Of a DNA stretch of 64,000 nucleotides, positions 36,665 through 49,700 are shown one piece after another; the stretch's first letter is position 1, and each line of letters starts with the position of its first letter. Source of the DNA: Climacium dendroides (Eukaryota; Streptophyta; Bryopsida; Hypnales; Climaciaceae). The notes under the pieces were generated by a model that had not been told where the DNA came from, searched no databases, and was given only the letters and a program-made list of their open reading frames with translations. The stretch spans positions 11,350,047 through 11,414,046 of the forward strand of contig OX467087.1 of the NCBI GenBank assembly GCA_950106755.1, read 5' to 3'. A program made the translations under genes and the position numbers.

Positions 36665-39600
36665 AATTCAAAATGCTCCAAATGTAGTCTTATCAAAAGT
36701 TGTTTCTAAACTGCCACAACCACCTAGTCGTAGTACTGAAAATAATATAACATAACCACAATTGTTTGCAACATGTGCTTAACCTTCCAAAATCAAAAAA
36801 TAGGACTATGCAAAAATACGAAATTGAGAAACTAAGTATACATGTTAAAGGGTATAGAAATCAACCCAAATTCAACCAAACATTAAACACCTCTATACAT
36901 CAAAAGCAAATTGTTAGAAATTGTCAAATAAAATAGAGCCATAGATTTCAAACATTACTTCAAAGAAATCCCACATGTAGACATTAAAAAAGATTGACAA
37001 AACAATAATCTTAAAAAAAACCACATTTATATCTAAACTCTAATCTAGTAGCACACAATGGTTTTCCAATGTATTACATAGATGTCAAAGAGGATATATC
37101 CAAATTTGATTATCAAATGCAATTCCTTGCTTCAATTTTTTGCTATATGTGCTATCAAAATAGACTTACTAGTTCTCAACAACGAAATCAATGAGACATA
37201 CCTACATTACATCCACCTTATTATTGCTCATCAAATAGAATTCCCAACACCATTCATATTGAATAAAAATAATAAAGCACAAAAATTACTTTCTTTGCAA
37301 ACATTACATGCCATACATGATTGAATTTAGAAGAAATTCAATCAGAAAAAAGCATTCATGAGAGCACAATAGAATGAAAACAATCCTAACCAAATTGCTT
37401 TGATAAAAACCTTAGACCTTCACAAGGTAATAATGCTAGCAATAGAAAGGTCAATTTTGACCTAGAACCTCCTAAAAGCAACAATTTTCTCATTGTGAAA
37501 ACCCTTACAATCCTTAGGGAACTTCCATAACCAAGAATTATTCAACACTACACTTGTAAATCTAAAATTACAAAGCACCTTCCTAATTTTATGCATGCCT
37601 CAAAATTTTACTATCCATGGCTCAAAATATGTCCATGGCCTCTAGTGGGAAACTAGTTAGAATACTATGAATTTAATTTGAGATAAAAGGAATAACAACA
37701 ATAGAACAGAAGGTGGATACAAAGTACATGTTGCAAAATGACTAAGTTTTGGAATGAATGATGTGTTTCTTATGAAAAAACAAATTTCAATAAATAATTG
37801 CCAAGCTTCTAAACTTCTACTATATCAATTTAGTCTAAATAACACTAAAATATACCACTAAAACTTAACTCATGAGTAGTTGGATTAATAACTAAATTCA
37901 AATTCTAAAAACTAAAATCAAACTCAAGAAATCAAAGAACCCACTATATTTCAAAATTAATATTAGACTTTGAACCACTCAAATAAAATGGTGATTGAGC
38001 TCCTTTTTACGTTTAATAAAATCCAATTTCAATAGAGAACGTAGTATTACAACACATAATATTCACTCAAAAAGACACTCACAATCTCAAAATATTCCAT
38101 TAGATGAAATTCAAGTAGACTTTAGGGCCATGAATTTCCAAAAGTTTCTAGACTATGGAAACTCAATTGCAACAACAATCTAATGTGGATAGAAAGACTT
38201 CCACATTAGATAATAATTATTAAAAATTTAAATTTAAAATTTAAATTTAAAAAATTTAAAAATGATTTAAATGATTTTTTTTTCAATTTTTTTTTACTTT
38301 TTTAATAATTTTATTATTATTTTAAATTCTAATCAACTATAGTTGGTTTCTAACATGAAGAATAGGTTTGAAATGACCCTCCAATGCAATTGAAAAACAT
38401 CTCTGAAAGGCCTTCACCAAACAATATCTAAACTATTGGTAAGCTAATTGGAGTGGAGATTTCTCCTTAATCAAGAAGTATCCGAATTATAAACCACTAG
38501 AAATTTAGAGAGATTAAAAATCCAAAACATCAAAATAATTGAGCAAAAAGTTCTATTATAACATAGATCACAACACCATAGAAAACATGCACTCCTTGTT
38601 TAGACTTTGTAACAATTTTAAAGCTGAATAATCAAGGGAACCAATACAAACATTTACTATCATTACAATGTTGTTACAAATATAGTTCACCATTGCCACA
38701 AGTGACATTCTAAATAGCATTCAACAAAATTACTTACAACAAAGTGTGATCTTAAAACAAATAAGAATTTAGCTTGTACAAGATGTAGAGGTAGTAGATA
38801 TTATAGTCCCTTCTTTGTATCATCCCTTTTTAATCAAAAGTTTATTCAAGATCATTGACCATATCATCTCTCTTAAAGAATTCTTTGCAAATTTCCAAAC
38901 AAAGCCTAGTCTCAACATTAGAAGAAAAAAGAGGCCATGAAAAGGTTGTTTCAAGGCTATTCCCCAAGATGTAAACCAACATAGTACATGCCAAAATATT
39001 ATATAATTTTTAAATTTTTAAAATAATATTATCTAATGTGGCAATGGTTTGATCAAGTAAGTTGCCTATACGTGCTCCAAATCTTTAACCACAATAGAGC
39101 TCCATCCCTTAAAAACATACAAAGAACTTATGACCCTCCTAAAGATTCATTTTCTTTAAGAATTAGGGACTTTAAAATCTTGAAACCCACATCTTTAAAG
39201 ATAGTTTATCATTGAAATAAGACTACAAATCCTAGACATGAAGACACCTTCCCTAGGCAAACCCCATGGATATTAACAATGTCAAATAGATACAACAATT
39301 GAAGTATAATTAATGCTTGCAATACAAAATTACATAAAATAGACATCTAACCTTTTCAAAAGTGTTTAGGAGAAAGAAACCAATAGCTTGACAACTATGT
39401 ATTTCATCAACTAGTAAAAAACATCAATGGTGAAACAAGAAACTCAATTGTCCAAATGAATTTCTAACTCAAATCAAGTTGGCCTATTTAAGATGAGCAA
39501 GTGACAAATTTCATGCTATCATGTCCTTCGCTTTCATAAATGAAGAAAAACAAACATAATCCCATGCCATGACCCTTAAAGGTCCACATCCCCCCCCAAA

Positions 39601-40735
39601 TGCACTGTGGTCAATTTGACTATTTTGGGATGTATGATTTACGTTAAGAATATGAAACTTGACTAGTTTTGGATCTATTCCATTTTGAAAATATAAAAAA
39701 ATTCAAGTACTAAAAGAATTATTGCAATTACAAACTCTATATAAAAATAAAAAATATACAACATTATATATATTTCATTCATATTTTCTACTTTTGAAAT
39801 AATTTTTGAACTCATATTACAAACTTATGTTTCTCATTCTAAACTACATTTATAGTAAAAATTTCAAATTATTCTAATATATATTATAATTGATAAAAAA
39901 AAAATCTATTAGCATTATTACACTAAAAAATATCAATGACATTTGATTTTAAGGTCATTGCCAAGGGTGATTTGAGTGTAAAAAATAAAATAATTAATTA
40001 ATAAATTTTCACACCAATCTCCATTATTATTTGTACCTCTTGATAAAACTCAAATAATTAAATTATTTTGTCTATATTTACTAATCTAGTCACTTTTTCC
40101 TACAAAAATTATAGCAATAGCAATTTCACGCAATGAGACAATCCACAATATTCATGTATTAAAAAAATAAGATTGATATTTGAACACAATTTAAAAAGCT
40201 AAATGTAGACCAAACATGATGTTTGACCATTTTGCAATGGATAAGATCCTTCAAGGATTAAAAATATTTTATACAAATGTGAAAAACATGGATTAAGGTC
40301 ACAACACCTACAAGCTACATTTTTTCTAATCTCACTACCTCAAAGGTTGAATGACCAAAAAAACTTTGATGAGATTATTAGCAAACTCAAGAGAAATCCA
40401 AACCAAGTGGTTTCATAATTACAACACTTTAATAATATTTTACAAATTTTCAACCTGTACCTAACTCACCTTGAACACCCTTAAAGCAAAAAATGTCCCA
40501 ACTTCTATTGATTGCTTCTAAAAAGTTGGGGTTGGGTCATGAAAATATTCATTCAAGGTCGTTTTTTAGGTGTCAGAGAACAAAAGATTTTTATATTAGA
40601 TACTTCTAATTTATGATATGAATGAAAATATATTATCCCACAATACTAATAAAATTGATACTAATAAAGTTATAAAATAACATCAAATAAAAACAATGAA
40701 ATACTAACAATGTCAAAGAATGCGTGCAAAACAAA
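36665..40735. other. AT-rich intergenic region, nothing recognised
   Basis: About 4 kb upstream of the kinase-TPR remnant has only short unsupported frames and homopolymer tracts. No repeat ends, RNA gene or splice chain could be assigned. Its right end changes abruptly to a GC-richer block near 40,740. Confidence 0.4.
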
Positions 40736-40739
40736 ACTG

Positions 40740-41880
40740 ACACATATCATATTCTAATCTCTTCATCCGTTTCGAAAGAAAGGAAACACACGGTTCAAGG
40801 CCTGAACCGAGCAACTTAACCGATCTGTGTTTCCTATACCATGCCACAGTTGGTGTCATCCGCGGTGAAAGCTTGATAACTGAAGTACCACTTTATAGAG
40901 TATTATGCTCTGACAAAGCTGATCTAACCCTGAGCAAATGGTTCACACGACGCTCTGTCACCCTAAAACAATAATTGTAGAGAGACCAAGAATCCAAGCC
41001 CTTGTTGTAGCGAATTACATCTAAATCACTGGATCATGGCAAGGCAGTCTTAAATCGTAAACTGGCTAAGTCCTACCCTGCAGAATCTATCGAACCAATT
41101 GCGACAACGGTGATCAACGAAGTTGCATAACAACCGATCAGAACTTGATTGCCCCGATGTCAGGCAGACTCAATTCTCAGCAAGAATCAATTGATCACGA
41201 TCACATCTCTTTCCCAACCATACCGACAAAGATGCGAATGCAGCCACTCATACCTTGAGGTGAGAATTCGCAAGGATCTTGCAGGCTTTTTCTCTTCAAT
41301 GGCATCACGGCTCTGCAATTGAGAATAATGCCACAGATTAGTATCCAAGATCGAGCATACCACTTTCGCACACCAAAACCGAAACCCTAACTTAGAACTC
41401 CCAGACCACCAAGACCGAGTGCCCAGAGCGTGATGCGTAACGCCAGACGAGGAAACCCGTGACAAGGACTGCATCAAACAACTCACAATACAAGCTGCTC
41501 TCGAGCATGCATCTCGGAGAGGGCTTCAATTTATCGGTAAGCCCAAGAGAGCGGAGACTTCACCTCGATCGACAAACATCCGCACGACCCTAAACCAGTC
41601 GAAATTCGCAGGGGAGCCCGAATCCGGCCTTCGCGAGCGGGGGCAGAGCCCAGTGCGTTGCATCGGCCAAATGCGTGGAGAACAAGGGAAGAGTTTTCTC
41701 TTCCCTTGACTCTCTCGGGAAGCTCGGCATGCAAAGGACGGCACCGCCACTGCTACAGTAGTGCATGCGCAAGAAGTACCATATTCTCCCTCGGTCCAGC
41801 TACAGTCATACAGTTGTTTCAACAGTGAACAATGAAGTCATCCATTGACCACTTGTCTGCCTGAGCGTCCTTCAAAGATT
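40740..41880 (-). ncRNA. Possible spliced leader or noncoding transcript
   Basis: This block is distinctly GC-richer than its surroundings. On the minus strand an exon-like piece at 41,312-41,254 is bounded by a good acceptor (ttgcag) and a strong donor (AAG then GTATGAG). An upstream donor-like site lies near 41,358, and a further acceptor (ttctgcag) near 41,087. A TTAGGGTTT-type phrase near 41,390, common in plant 5' leaders, precedes the first donor. No long coding frame spans these pieces, so this may be the 5' leader of a gene with its coding part elsewhere, a noncoding RNA, or a decayed gene. Splicing is inferred from signals only. Confidence 0.3.
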
Positions 41881-41923
41881 AAAGTAATTTCAGCAAGTAA
41901 AGTTGTTTGTATGTATGTGCTAA

Positions 41924-42235
41924 GAGCATGGCCACCTGTCCTCCCAAATGGATGACTTGCTTGGAGGCCAAGCTTGCAAACCGCCCTTGGCTTGCCAATG
42001 GGGGTTGTTTTGGAGGCCAAGTTTGGGCTTGCAAAACCACAAAAGACAAATTTGCCACAACACTCCATATCGCCCGCATTTGCTCCACACCAATGATTTT
42101 ATTTCAAGCTCAGCCTCTTATGAAGTCATGGGTGGGGCAGACAATATTCAACCTGGCTTGCAAAATGGATGGCTCTCTTTTTGCAAGCCAAATCGCCACC
42201 CCATTTTGCAAGACGTGTGTGTTGTGGCGATGCTC
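41924..42235. mobile_element. 312-bp MITE with TAA target duplication
   Basis: Termini GAGCATGGCCAC and GTGGCGATGCTC are inverted repeats with one mismatch. TAA flanks both sides (41,921-41,923 and 42,236-42,238). A 3-bp TAA duplication fits the PIF/Harbinger class. The interior repeats GGAGGCCAAG and CTTGCAA words and has no coding frame. Confidence 0.75.
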
Positions 42236-42238
42236 TAA

Positions 42239-43397
42239 GGTAGAACCACCCATCACTAACCAACACCCCATCCGTAGTTAGTAGGGCGGTAGAAATGAAA
42301 TAAAGGTTGGGTTTAATTTTCAAACATGGGTTCTTGATTTCCAACCATCAATTCCTCCATTCTTTTCATGACACATCTGCTTAGTTTGGAGTGCCAAAGT
42401 GAACAAGAAGTAGTTTCTTAAATGAGCAGTTTAGAAATAGTCTACACATTGAACATGAGTCTAGCCTAACTTTTGCCTTCCAAAATTCATAGTAATTTTA
42501 ATTCAAGCAATAAAATTACTAAATTTTGACAATTCCCCTCATTACTATCTTCACAATTGTGAAAATATTTCCTTCGCCGTAATATACTCCACATCATGTG
42601 GATAGTTGCTTATTTGGTTGGGTATGGGTGGTCACACCTTAATTGTAATCCCTTTCTATGCAATGAGCTTGCATGCATTGTCCAAGTACAAACAAAAATA
42701 AAATTCCCTACAACGATCTTGTTGGTCCGTAAGGTGGTGAAGATGGACATGTGTTTCAGCTACACTAAGTACAAGTCGACGAGAAGACTAGCATTCCATT
42801 GGTTAGGGCCTCAGAGTGCTTAGGCAGCCTTCTGCTAATTGGATAATTTTTGGTAAATATGTGACCTACAAAATGACCCCCTTGCAGAAAGCACTCATGT
42901 CAAGTATGTCCAATTTATTGTGGAAACAGCCAAAACCATCAATATAAGCAATTCAACATAGTTGAAGGCACCTTTTCCTTTAAAATGATATTTTTATAGT
43001 ATTAGCAATTGAAAATCATGAATACTACAAATCATAAAAATTAGATTTTTCAAATGTGGTATGTAATGTGTATGATTTTTCAAAGTGTTGACTCCCTAGA
43101 CCACAAGAATTGTCACACATGTGGACCCAAAATTGAAATGAGTAGTCAACAAATCAAAATTAAGTATGAGTCCTTCAAATGCATCGACGACTTAGAGTTA
43201 AGCATCCTGAGGACACATTACGAAAAGTGTCTTTCATTTTTCAGAGCAACAACGTACAAAGAATTTTCAGAAAATAAATGCGATTGCTCTTCGTTAGCAA
43301 TGGCATGCGCTCCACTTCCTTCCCCGTTTTACACAAAGATAGGAGGGATTTGGAGCATTTCTAACGATTCTTTGCATCTACTCTAAGTTTCTACGAT
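42239..43397. other. Intergenic, nothing recognised
   Basis: The plus-strand frame at 43,054-43,386 has no recognisable domain and lies downstream of NRPA1 on the opposite strand. It is left unassigned. Confidence 0.35.
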
Positions 43398-43574
43398 CTA
43401 TGTCACACTCTGCATTCTACAGTGCATTAGCAAGCCGCTCTTCATATAACTCTTCGAAGGCATTCGCTTCATTCTGTTGTGCCCGTTCTCAACCTCGTCA
43501 TAGAAAGGTTGAAGATTGTCAAAATTCTTCCCTTTCTGCTTGTGCTCCTCAAGGATCTCGCTTGTACTAGCCAT
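43398..43574 (-). CDS. Small hydrophilic ORF downstream of NRPA1, doubtful
   Basis: A 58-codon frame starts at ATG 43,574, about 180 bp past the NRPA1 stop and on the same strand. Its first half is charged (ILEEHKQKGKNFDNLQPFYDEVENG). Its second half is less plausible than an alternative frame that reads QQNEANAFEELYEERLANAL and then stops. This could be part of the NRPA1 3' untranslated region, or a small gene or exon fragment with a one-base shift. No family was recognised. Confidence 0.2.
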   Translation of the reverse strand: MASTSEILEEHKQKGKNFDNLQPFYDEVENGHNRMKRMPSKSYMKSGLLMHCRMQSVT

Positions 43575-43752
43575 GTCGCACAAATTATGCAGTAGTCCCT
43601 ATTGCTTCATATCAAGGACATATAATTTTGTAACCGATCACTTTGCCAGTCAAGGACAATAGTGCAGCTTAAGCACGGCAAGTGTCTGCATTGCAATGAC
43701 TGCAAGCGGAATTGATGAGTCCAGAGAGTCACTGCATTATTTACCCGATTAT

Positions 43753-46700
43753 TTACCCTTGAGCTGCTATCATCGAATCAATATTCTGTAGAAGGTCAAA
43801 TGAACCGGTTCCCATCTCAACGATTCTCCCCATAACAATCCTAGCGGAAGGCGACTCCAGGTAATCTGAATGCTTCTGCAGAGTGGCGTCCATAAGGAAC
43901 ACAGTAGCGGTTTCAAAGCTCATTTTTAGGAACGGTGATGGGCTTGAATTGATACCCAACCTGTTACAGGCCCGGTAACCGCCTTGAAAGGTCATGAAGT
44001 CAGCAATCAAGGCCAAATGCCGTGGGTTCACTGAGATACCGTATGATCCAAATACAGCCTGCACTTCCGAAAGGATTGTAGCCCGGCATGCCTCTACTCC
44101 GTAAACCTGTAGTTGAATGCAGACACGACATTTTAGTAAAAGCAAAGAGATCGCCAAACAGAAATAGCCAGAGACTCCAGGAAAAAAAAATACTGTCAAC
44201 AATACTTTCATACTTCCGCCATCAGCAACAGAATCACAGTAAAGAGTCTTGAAGTGGACACCACCTTAAGCATGGATGCCACATTATTCGTGGTAAGCTG
44301 ATTCAGGTCAAGGTCGTCAGAGAGCGTCCATATACCCTCGAAGTTGACACCATCTGTCTGCAATGCAGGATTGGAGGAATTTCCCTTGAAGTCGATCACA
44401 GCACATTTTTCAATACCAGCCACTGCTCGCACAGACACCTGGGATGCTATCTTCTCTACAATCTGCGAGGATATGGAGTGTAAAAAGTTTCCGTTAAATA
44501 TCTGCCTACATTTCTTGTGTATAGGTTCATTTATATAACACATGAAAAACAATGTTGTGCAAAAAAGTCAAGGCATCTTATCCATTTTAATCGAGTGTTC
44601 CAGAATCTGGGATGTCGATTCGGTTTTCCAAAATCAGAACCACCGGACCACATCCCACGAGTAAATTCCCGTATACACGAACCTCCATCATAAACGAGAT
44701 TATGGAACATCACATCGCAAATGGCTAGCAGGAAATTCATCAACTAGTCAGCAGGTTACCTCCGCCAGGATAATATGGGGAGTCGACAACTTCACAGTAA
44801 ACTGCATATCAAACACATTCCCATCGACAGTCATAGTGTCTGCCCCATCAACCTCCTTCTGTGACCCTTGGCCCTTGGAAGTAGAAACCTTCTTTACAGA
44901 ATCTTTCCTTGGTAAATCTGGTGTCCGAGGTACCATGGCTGTATCTACCCCTTCATCTTCCTGGTCGTACAAACGATCTCTGTCTACATTCTCTGTCATT
45001 GCCTGTGCATCGTCTCCGGCGTCTCCATCGACAGCCTGTTAAGTATCTCGATGAGTATTCTATAGTATACCAGAGCAATCCAAGCGGGCGAAATATCATT
45101 TTGGGCCTAAACAAATTAACTTCAAAAGTATTCAGTAAACTAGAACATTTGGAACTTTCATCAATCCTAATGGCTCGAAAAAAATCAAACCTGTTCCTGC
45201 ATATCTTTTTCTTTGGTTTTCTCAGCGATCTCTTTCTCAGCATCATCCACATCGTCATCGTATCCTCTCTCATCGTTGTCCTGACCTCTTCTCTTCTCAG
45301 CATCTGCACCTTCTTCATCACCACCGTCTTCATCATCTTCGTCTTCCTGAGTTTCCCCAACGTCAACGTCCATCCCCTTCTTTCCCCGTTTTCGTTCTTC
45401 TCCATCTTCAGCACCTAGCACAGAAGAACACCATAGAGCACTGAGATATTATCGCAGGAGTCAATGAAGAGTATTGAACACGTGAGCCGAAAAGACTTGA
45501 GTGTATACAATTAAATGATCAAAACTATACGAAGAAGAATTATCAAAAAGTACACATACCGTTATCAAGAGTTTCTGCTCCAGCTCCTTCTCCTGTTTGT
45601 GATTGTTGAACTACTTGAATAATATCTTCTTTCCTCGCTCCAGATCTTGACTGGAAGGATTTCTTCATTTCCTTCATCAGCCTGGGAACAAATTGTTCCC
45701 GAACAACCTCCTCGATCTCTTCAAAATCCAGATTTAAATGAGGCGGGTACCGGTGAGATGGGTAGACTTTCAGCCGCACCTTGAAAATCTTCGAGGGTTG
45801 ACCGTTTTGAACAGCAAAGGGAACTTCTCCAACCTCCACATTTTCTAGTAAATCTATTAAACGCAACTTCCTCAGCTTGATTGCAAGCCTCTCTGCATCC
45901 TCTCTGTAAACGAAGGGAACCATTCATCAATGTGACCACCATGAATGACTCGAGGAAATGCTTGCACCTACTCATCTTAGAATTCGCTTTGAAGGTTTGG
46001 CACTCTTGGATTGGACACCTCACAGACCAAATAAACAAACTTCAAGTACCTAAATATCCACCCAACTTCATGATGACCTGCTATGTAGTCGTCCTTAAGA
46101 GATTTGAAAGTTAAAAGACCTAAATAATTATACATCTAATTCTTTGTACAGGTTAGGAGCTTGACCAGTTTTTCTAGTGCGTCAAGTGTTTGGCACAGTT
46201 GACGAAACATCTGGCAGAAACTTAATCCTTAAACGTCGAGGAGGACGATGGATGACAGGGAATTCTTCTAGTAGGACAGAAGTGCAACTATTCATCCTCA
46301 GAATTTTGTTGTGAAAAGGGGAGGTCTTCTACAGTAGTTTGACTTCCAATGAATGCTTCTGCTATTTCTTAAGCCAATAATTCACATGGAAATGAAAAGG
46401 GATGATCTCCAAGGTCACTCGTTCGTCCTTTTAAGGGTTAAAAATTTGCAATTGACTCACATGCAGTACCTGCAGTGTTGAATTAAATTGAAAATTTACC
46501 TGGTTTTCCCAAGCAACAAAGGGCAGGTCATGATAGGTGTGGAAATATCCGTTGATGCTGTCATTAATATTTCTCGTAATCTAGGTATACCAAGTGTCAC
46601 ATTCATCTCTCCTCGTCCCGCAAAATGAAAAGTATTCAATCTGAGCATAAAACGAGAACGCAGAGATTCAGCACATTATTGACTCACGGATCAAGAAGAC

Positions 46701-49700
46701 TCAGAACTTGAAAAACCATAGAGATTTAAAGATATTAGTTAAGTCCACATAGCAAAAAAGAATCTCATCCTCAAAATCAAGAACTCCGTCAGAAATGATA
46801 ACAACAGTATCCGAGCAAGATTTTGAAAAGAATGGAATCTCAAATTTCCAAAACCTAATACAGAAAGAAAAAGAGGGGAAGAAAAAAATGCGTACGTCAT
46901 CTGAGTTGAAGGTTCTCCCACCGACTGTGCAGCAAGACATCCAACTGGTTCACCAGGTTGAGCAAGACTGGAAGCATATTTCAGCGACATCAGATATCTA
47001 AAGTCTTCCCTAGCTTTGTGACTTCTAAGATGCAACCGCTTCTTGTCTGCCTTTGTTTTAGTACCACTATCGATAAATTCCTTCACCTTCTCTTCAAAAG
47101 CCTTAGACATAGCCTCGAGGGATTCTTCTGCCGCTGGATCATCCTTATTCTCAACCTGTTCTTCATGTTCTACTGCTGCATGTTTGTGTTTTTTCTTTCG
47201 TTGTCTAGGCCTCTCCATCTGGGCTTTTCCCAGCCTTAATGATACGAGGTCTTGGTTCTGCAACACATATCGATTTTGTAAAGGAACACAGAGAGTACTG
47301 CCATCGGTAATTTATCTTAATTTCATAGCTTAATTAAACGCCAGATATACGTAACTAAGACAATGTCCAGCAAATGCAGCAAACCATTTCTCTGTCCTAC
47401 CGAGGCAATTCCAAACCGCAAGTATCACAAAGAATATGAAACAAAAGTTCAAATTGGTAATACTAAGCTTACAGCAGCCAATAGTTCGAACTTCAACAAA
47501 TGGCTTGTCTTTGTCACATCAATGCCATCCTCCCCATAACGGAATTGAACTATTGACCCGTCAGAATCACGGACAGTATAATCATAGTGTATTTTCAAAG
47601 ACTCCAAATTCTTCATAAGACATCTCTGCAAGTAACCACTTCGAGAGGTTTTCACAGCGGTATCAACCAGTCTGCATCAAAACCTTTTTAACATCAATAC
47701 AAAAAATCTCAACAATATTGCCAGAATTCTATATACACTAACAAGATAATGAACAATACAGTCGGTCAGCCCAGGTCAGCCCAGTGAGTCATCTACATAC
47801 TGAACATACATACGCCAGACAATCTGCTACTGCTGGTATTTATTAACGCTTCTCAACAGCGATAATTTCGTCTAATACTAAGTGAGACTAAGACTATGAA
47901 AGAGACGGATGAACCCATTACAAGCCCTAAATTCGAAAACATTCGATCAACGATAGAAAGTAGCAGACAGAACGTGGAAGGTGACGTTAAATACCCATCT
48001 CGGCCTGCCATGCAATGGAAATAATATTCTTGTGGACGAAGACCAGTCAAAAAGCGATCTCCGATAAACCCTCCAGCACGAGCACTTGGGTCCCAAGGAG
48101 GAAAACAAGGCAACGTCTTGCCAGAACTCATACGAGGAACACGTTTGCCTTCAAGTTCTTGTTGTCCAAGCAATGAAGAAATTTGGGTAAAGTTCACCTG
48201 CAATCCAGATCATAGTGATGGGTGAGTTCATAAGAACATCAGAGCAAACAAGAGATCATGGTAATATAAGACAACAACATGCATAAAACCAAGACCAACA
48301 CACTCATATACAGTAATTACATGCAGAAGAACATCTTAGCCAAACAATTTGTGAACTACATCCTGAGAATGCAGGCACGACTAATATCAATAGTTACAGG
48401 GAACAGAATGTGTTAAGATGGCTGAGGTCTTACCAGTCCTCCCTTGGCACCAGTGATGGTCATCAGGGAAAGACAGTTAGCAGGAAAAGGCTTCATCAGG
48501 CCCTTGGGGAAGATAGTATTGTTGATATCAGAAGTAATGCGGTTAAGGGCACTGGTCATAAGCATATCAAGCCGCGCGCTTGCAGCCTCTCCTTTGCTTT
48601 GCATTTTCTTCTCAACTTCATCCCTAATCTCCTCCAAGTTCAACTCTGCTTCCATCAAACCAAGATAGTTCAAACAAGGGGATTACACTCATGACAATAT
48701 TACAGATGTGACCAACTGCTGCAATATGTAAACATGCAAATACCTACAGAGTAGCAGTCGATTAAAGTAGAGCAACATGAAAAAAATTCAACATAATTGA
48801 GCCACATGGTCCACTATTCCACCAAAACCACGGGGATTTGTGTCTCTCCTTATATTCAAGACACAGTCAGTCAGGGATACAATTAAATATGGATGAGAAA
48901 ATTACCTCCATCCTCATCAACACCAACAAAGCGCGCATTGATTTTGTTGCCTAGATTGTCAGTTTCCTTCAACTTCTGACGCCTTGATCTCTCAGCCTTA
49001 GGAATCAATAGAAGATCCCCAAATCCACAAGTAAATCCATGCATCTGTTTCCCACCACAGAACCCAAGTCGACTGTATCACTTCCTATGCACTTGTACAG
49101 ACCATAACGCAAACTAACACACTAGCTGAAAGAATTAACAATTCAAATTGGTAGTAGATATGGTACCGTCATGATCTAAATGACCAAGAAACAGTAGAAG
49201 AGTTCCACTCATCGTCGTTTCATTCCAGCAGTACAAGCTCACCTGAAGATAGCCCGTGAAGAGTCGGCTGAAAACGGAAAGCAAACGACCAGCCATCTCA
49301 GGTCCATACAGTTCCTGGAAAGTGTGTACTATACCGTATTTTCCAAACTGGGCCTTGTCAATTACTCCACAGACAAGTTCGTTATCTTTCACAATCAATT
49401 CAAGCTCGCCACTATTCTTGCCCCAGTAATCTCCAGAGACCTTGATTGGTGCTTTTAAAGTGAAAGGCGGCAACCCATAAGTAATGTGATTGAAAACTGT
49501 GGTCAATACCTGCAACATTGTCAACTATATGCTGAGCATCTTCACCAAAAGACGCAAGCCGCAGCAGGAAAAGCGGAAGTTCCCATTCCATGGATAGAGA
49601 TGCAACAGTCATTTCTCTATTTTTAAAATGATAGTCAGAATTATCATTCCAAAAAAGTAAAGTAATTTCAAACCAAAAAGTTTGGCACAGCGAAACATAT

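Noticed and set aside
44836..45421. Plus-strand frames opposite NRPA1 exons 21-22
   Set aside because: They are antisense shadows of the acidic coding region.
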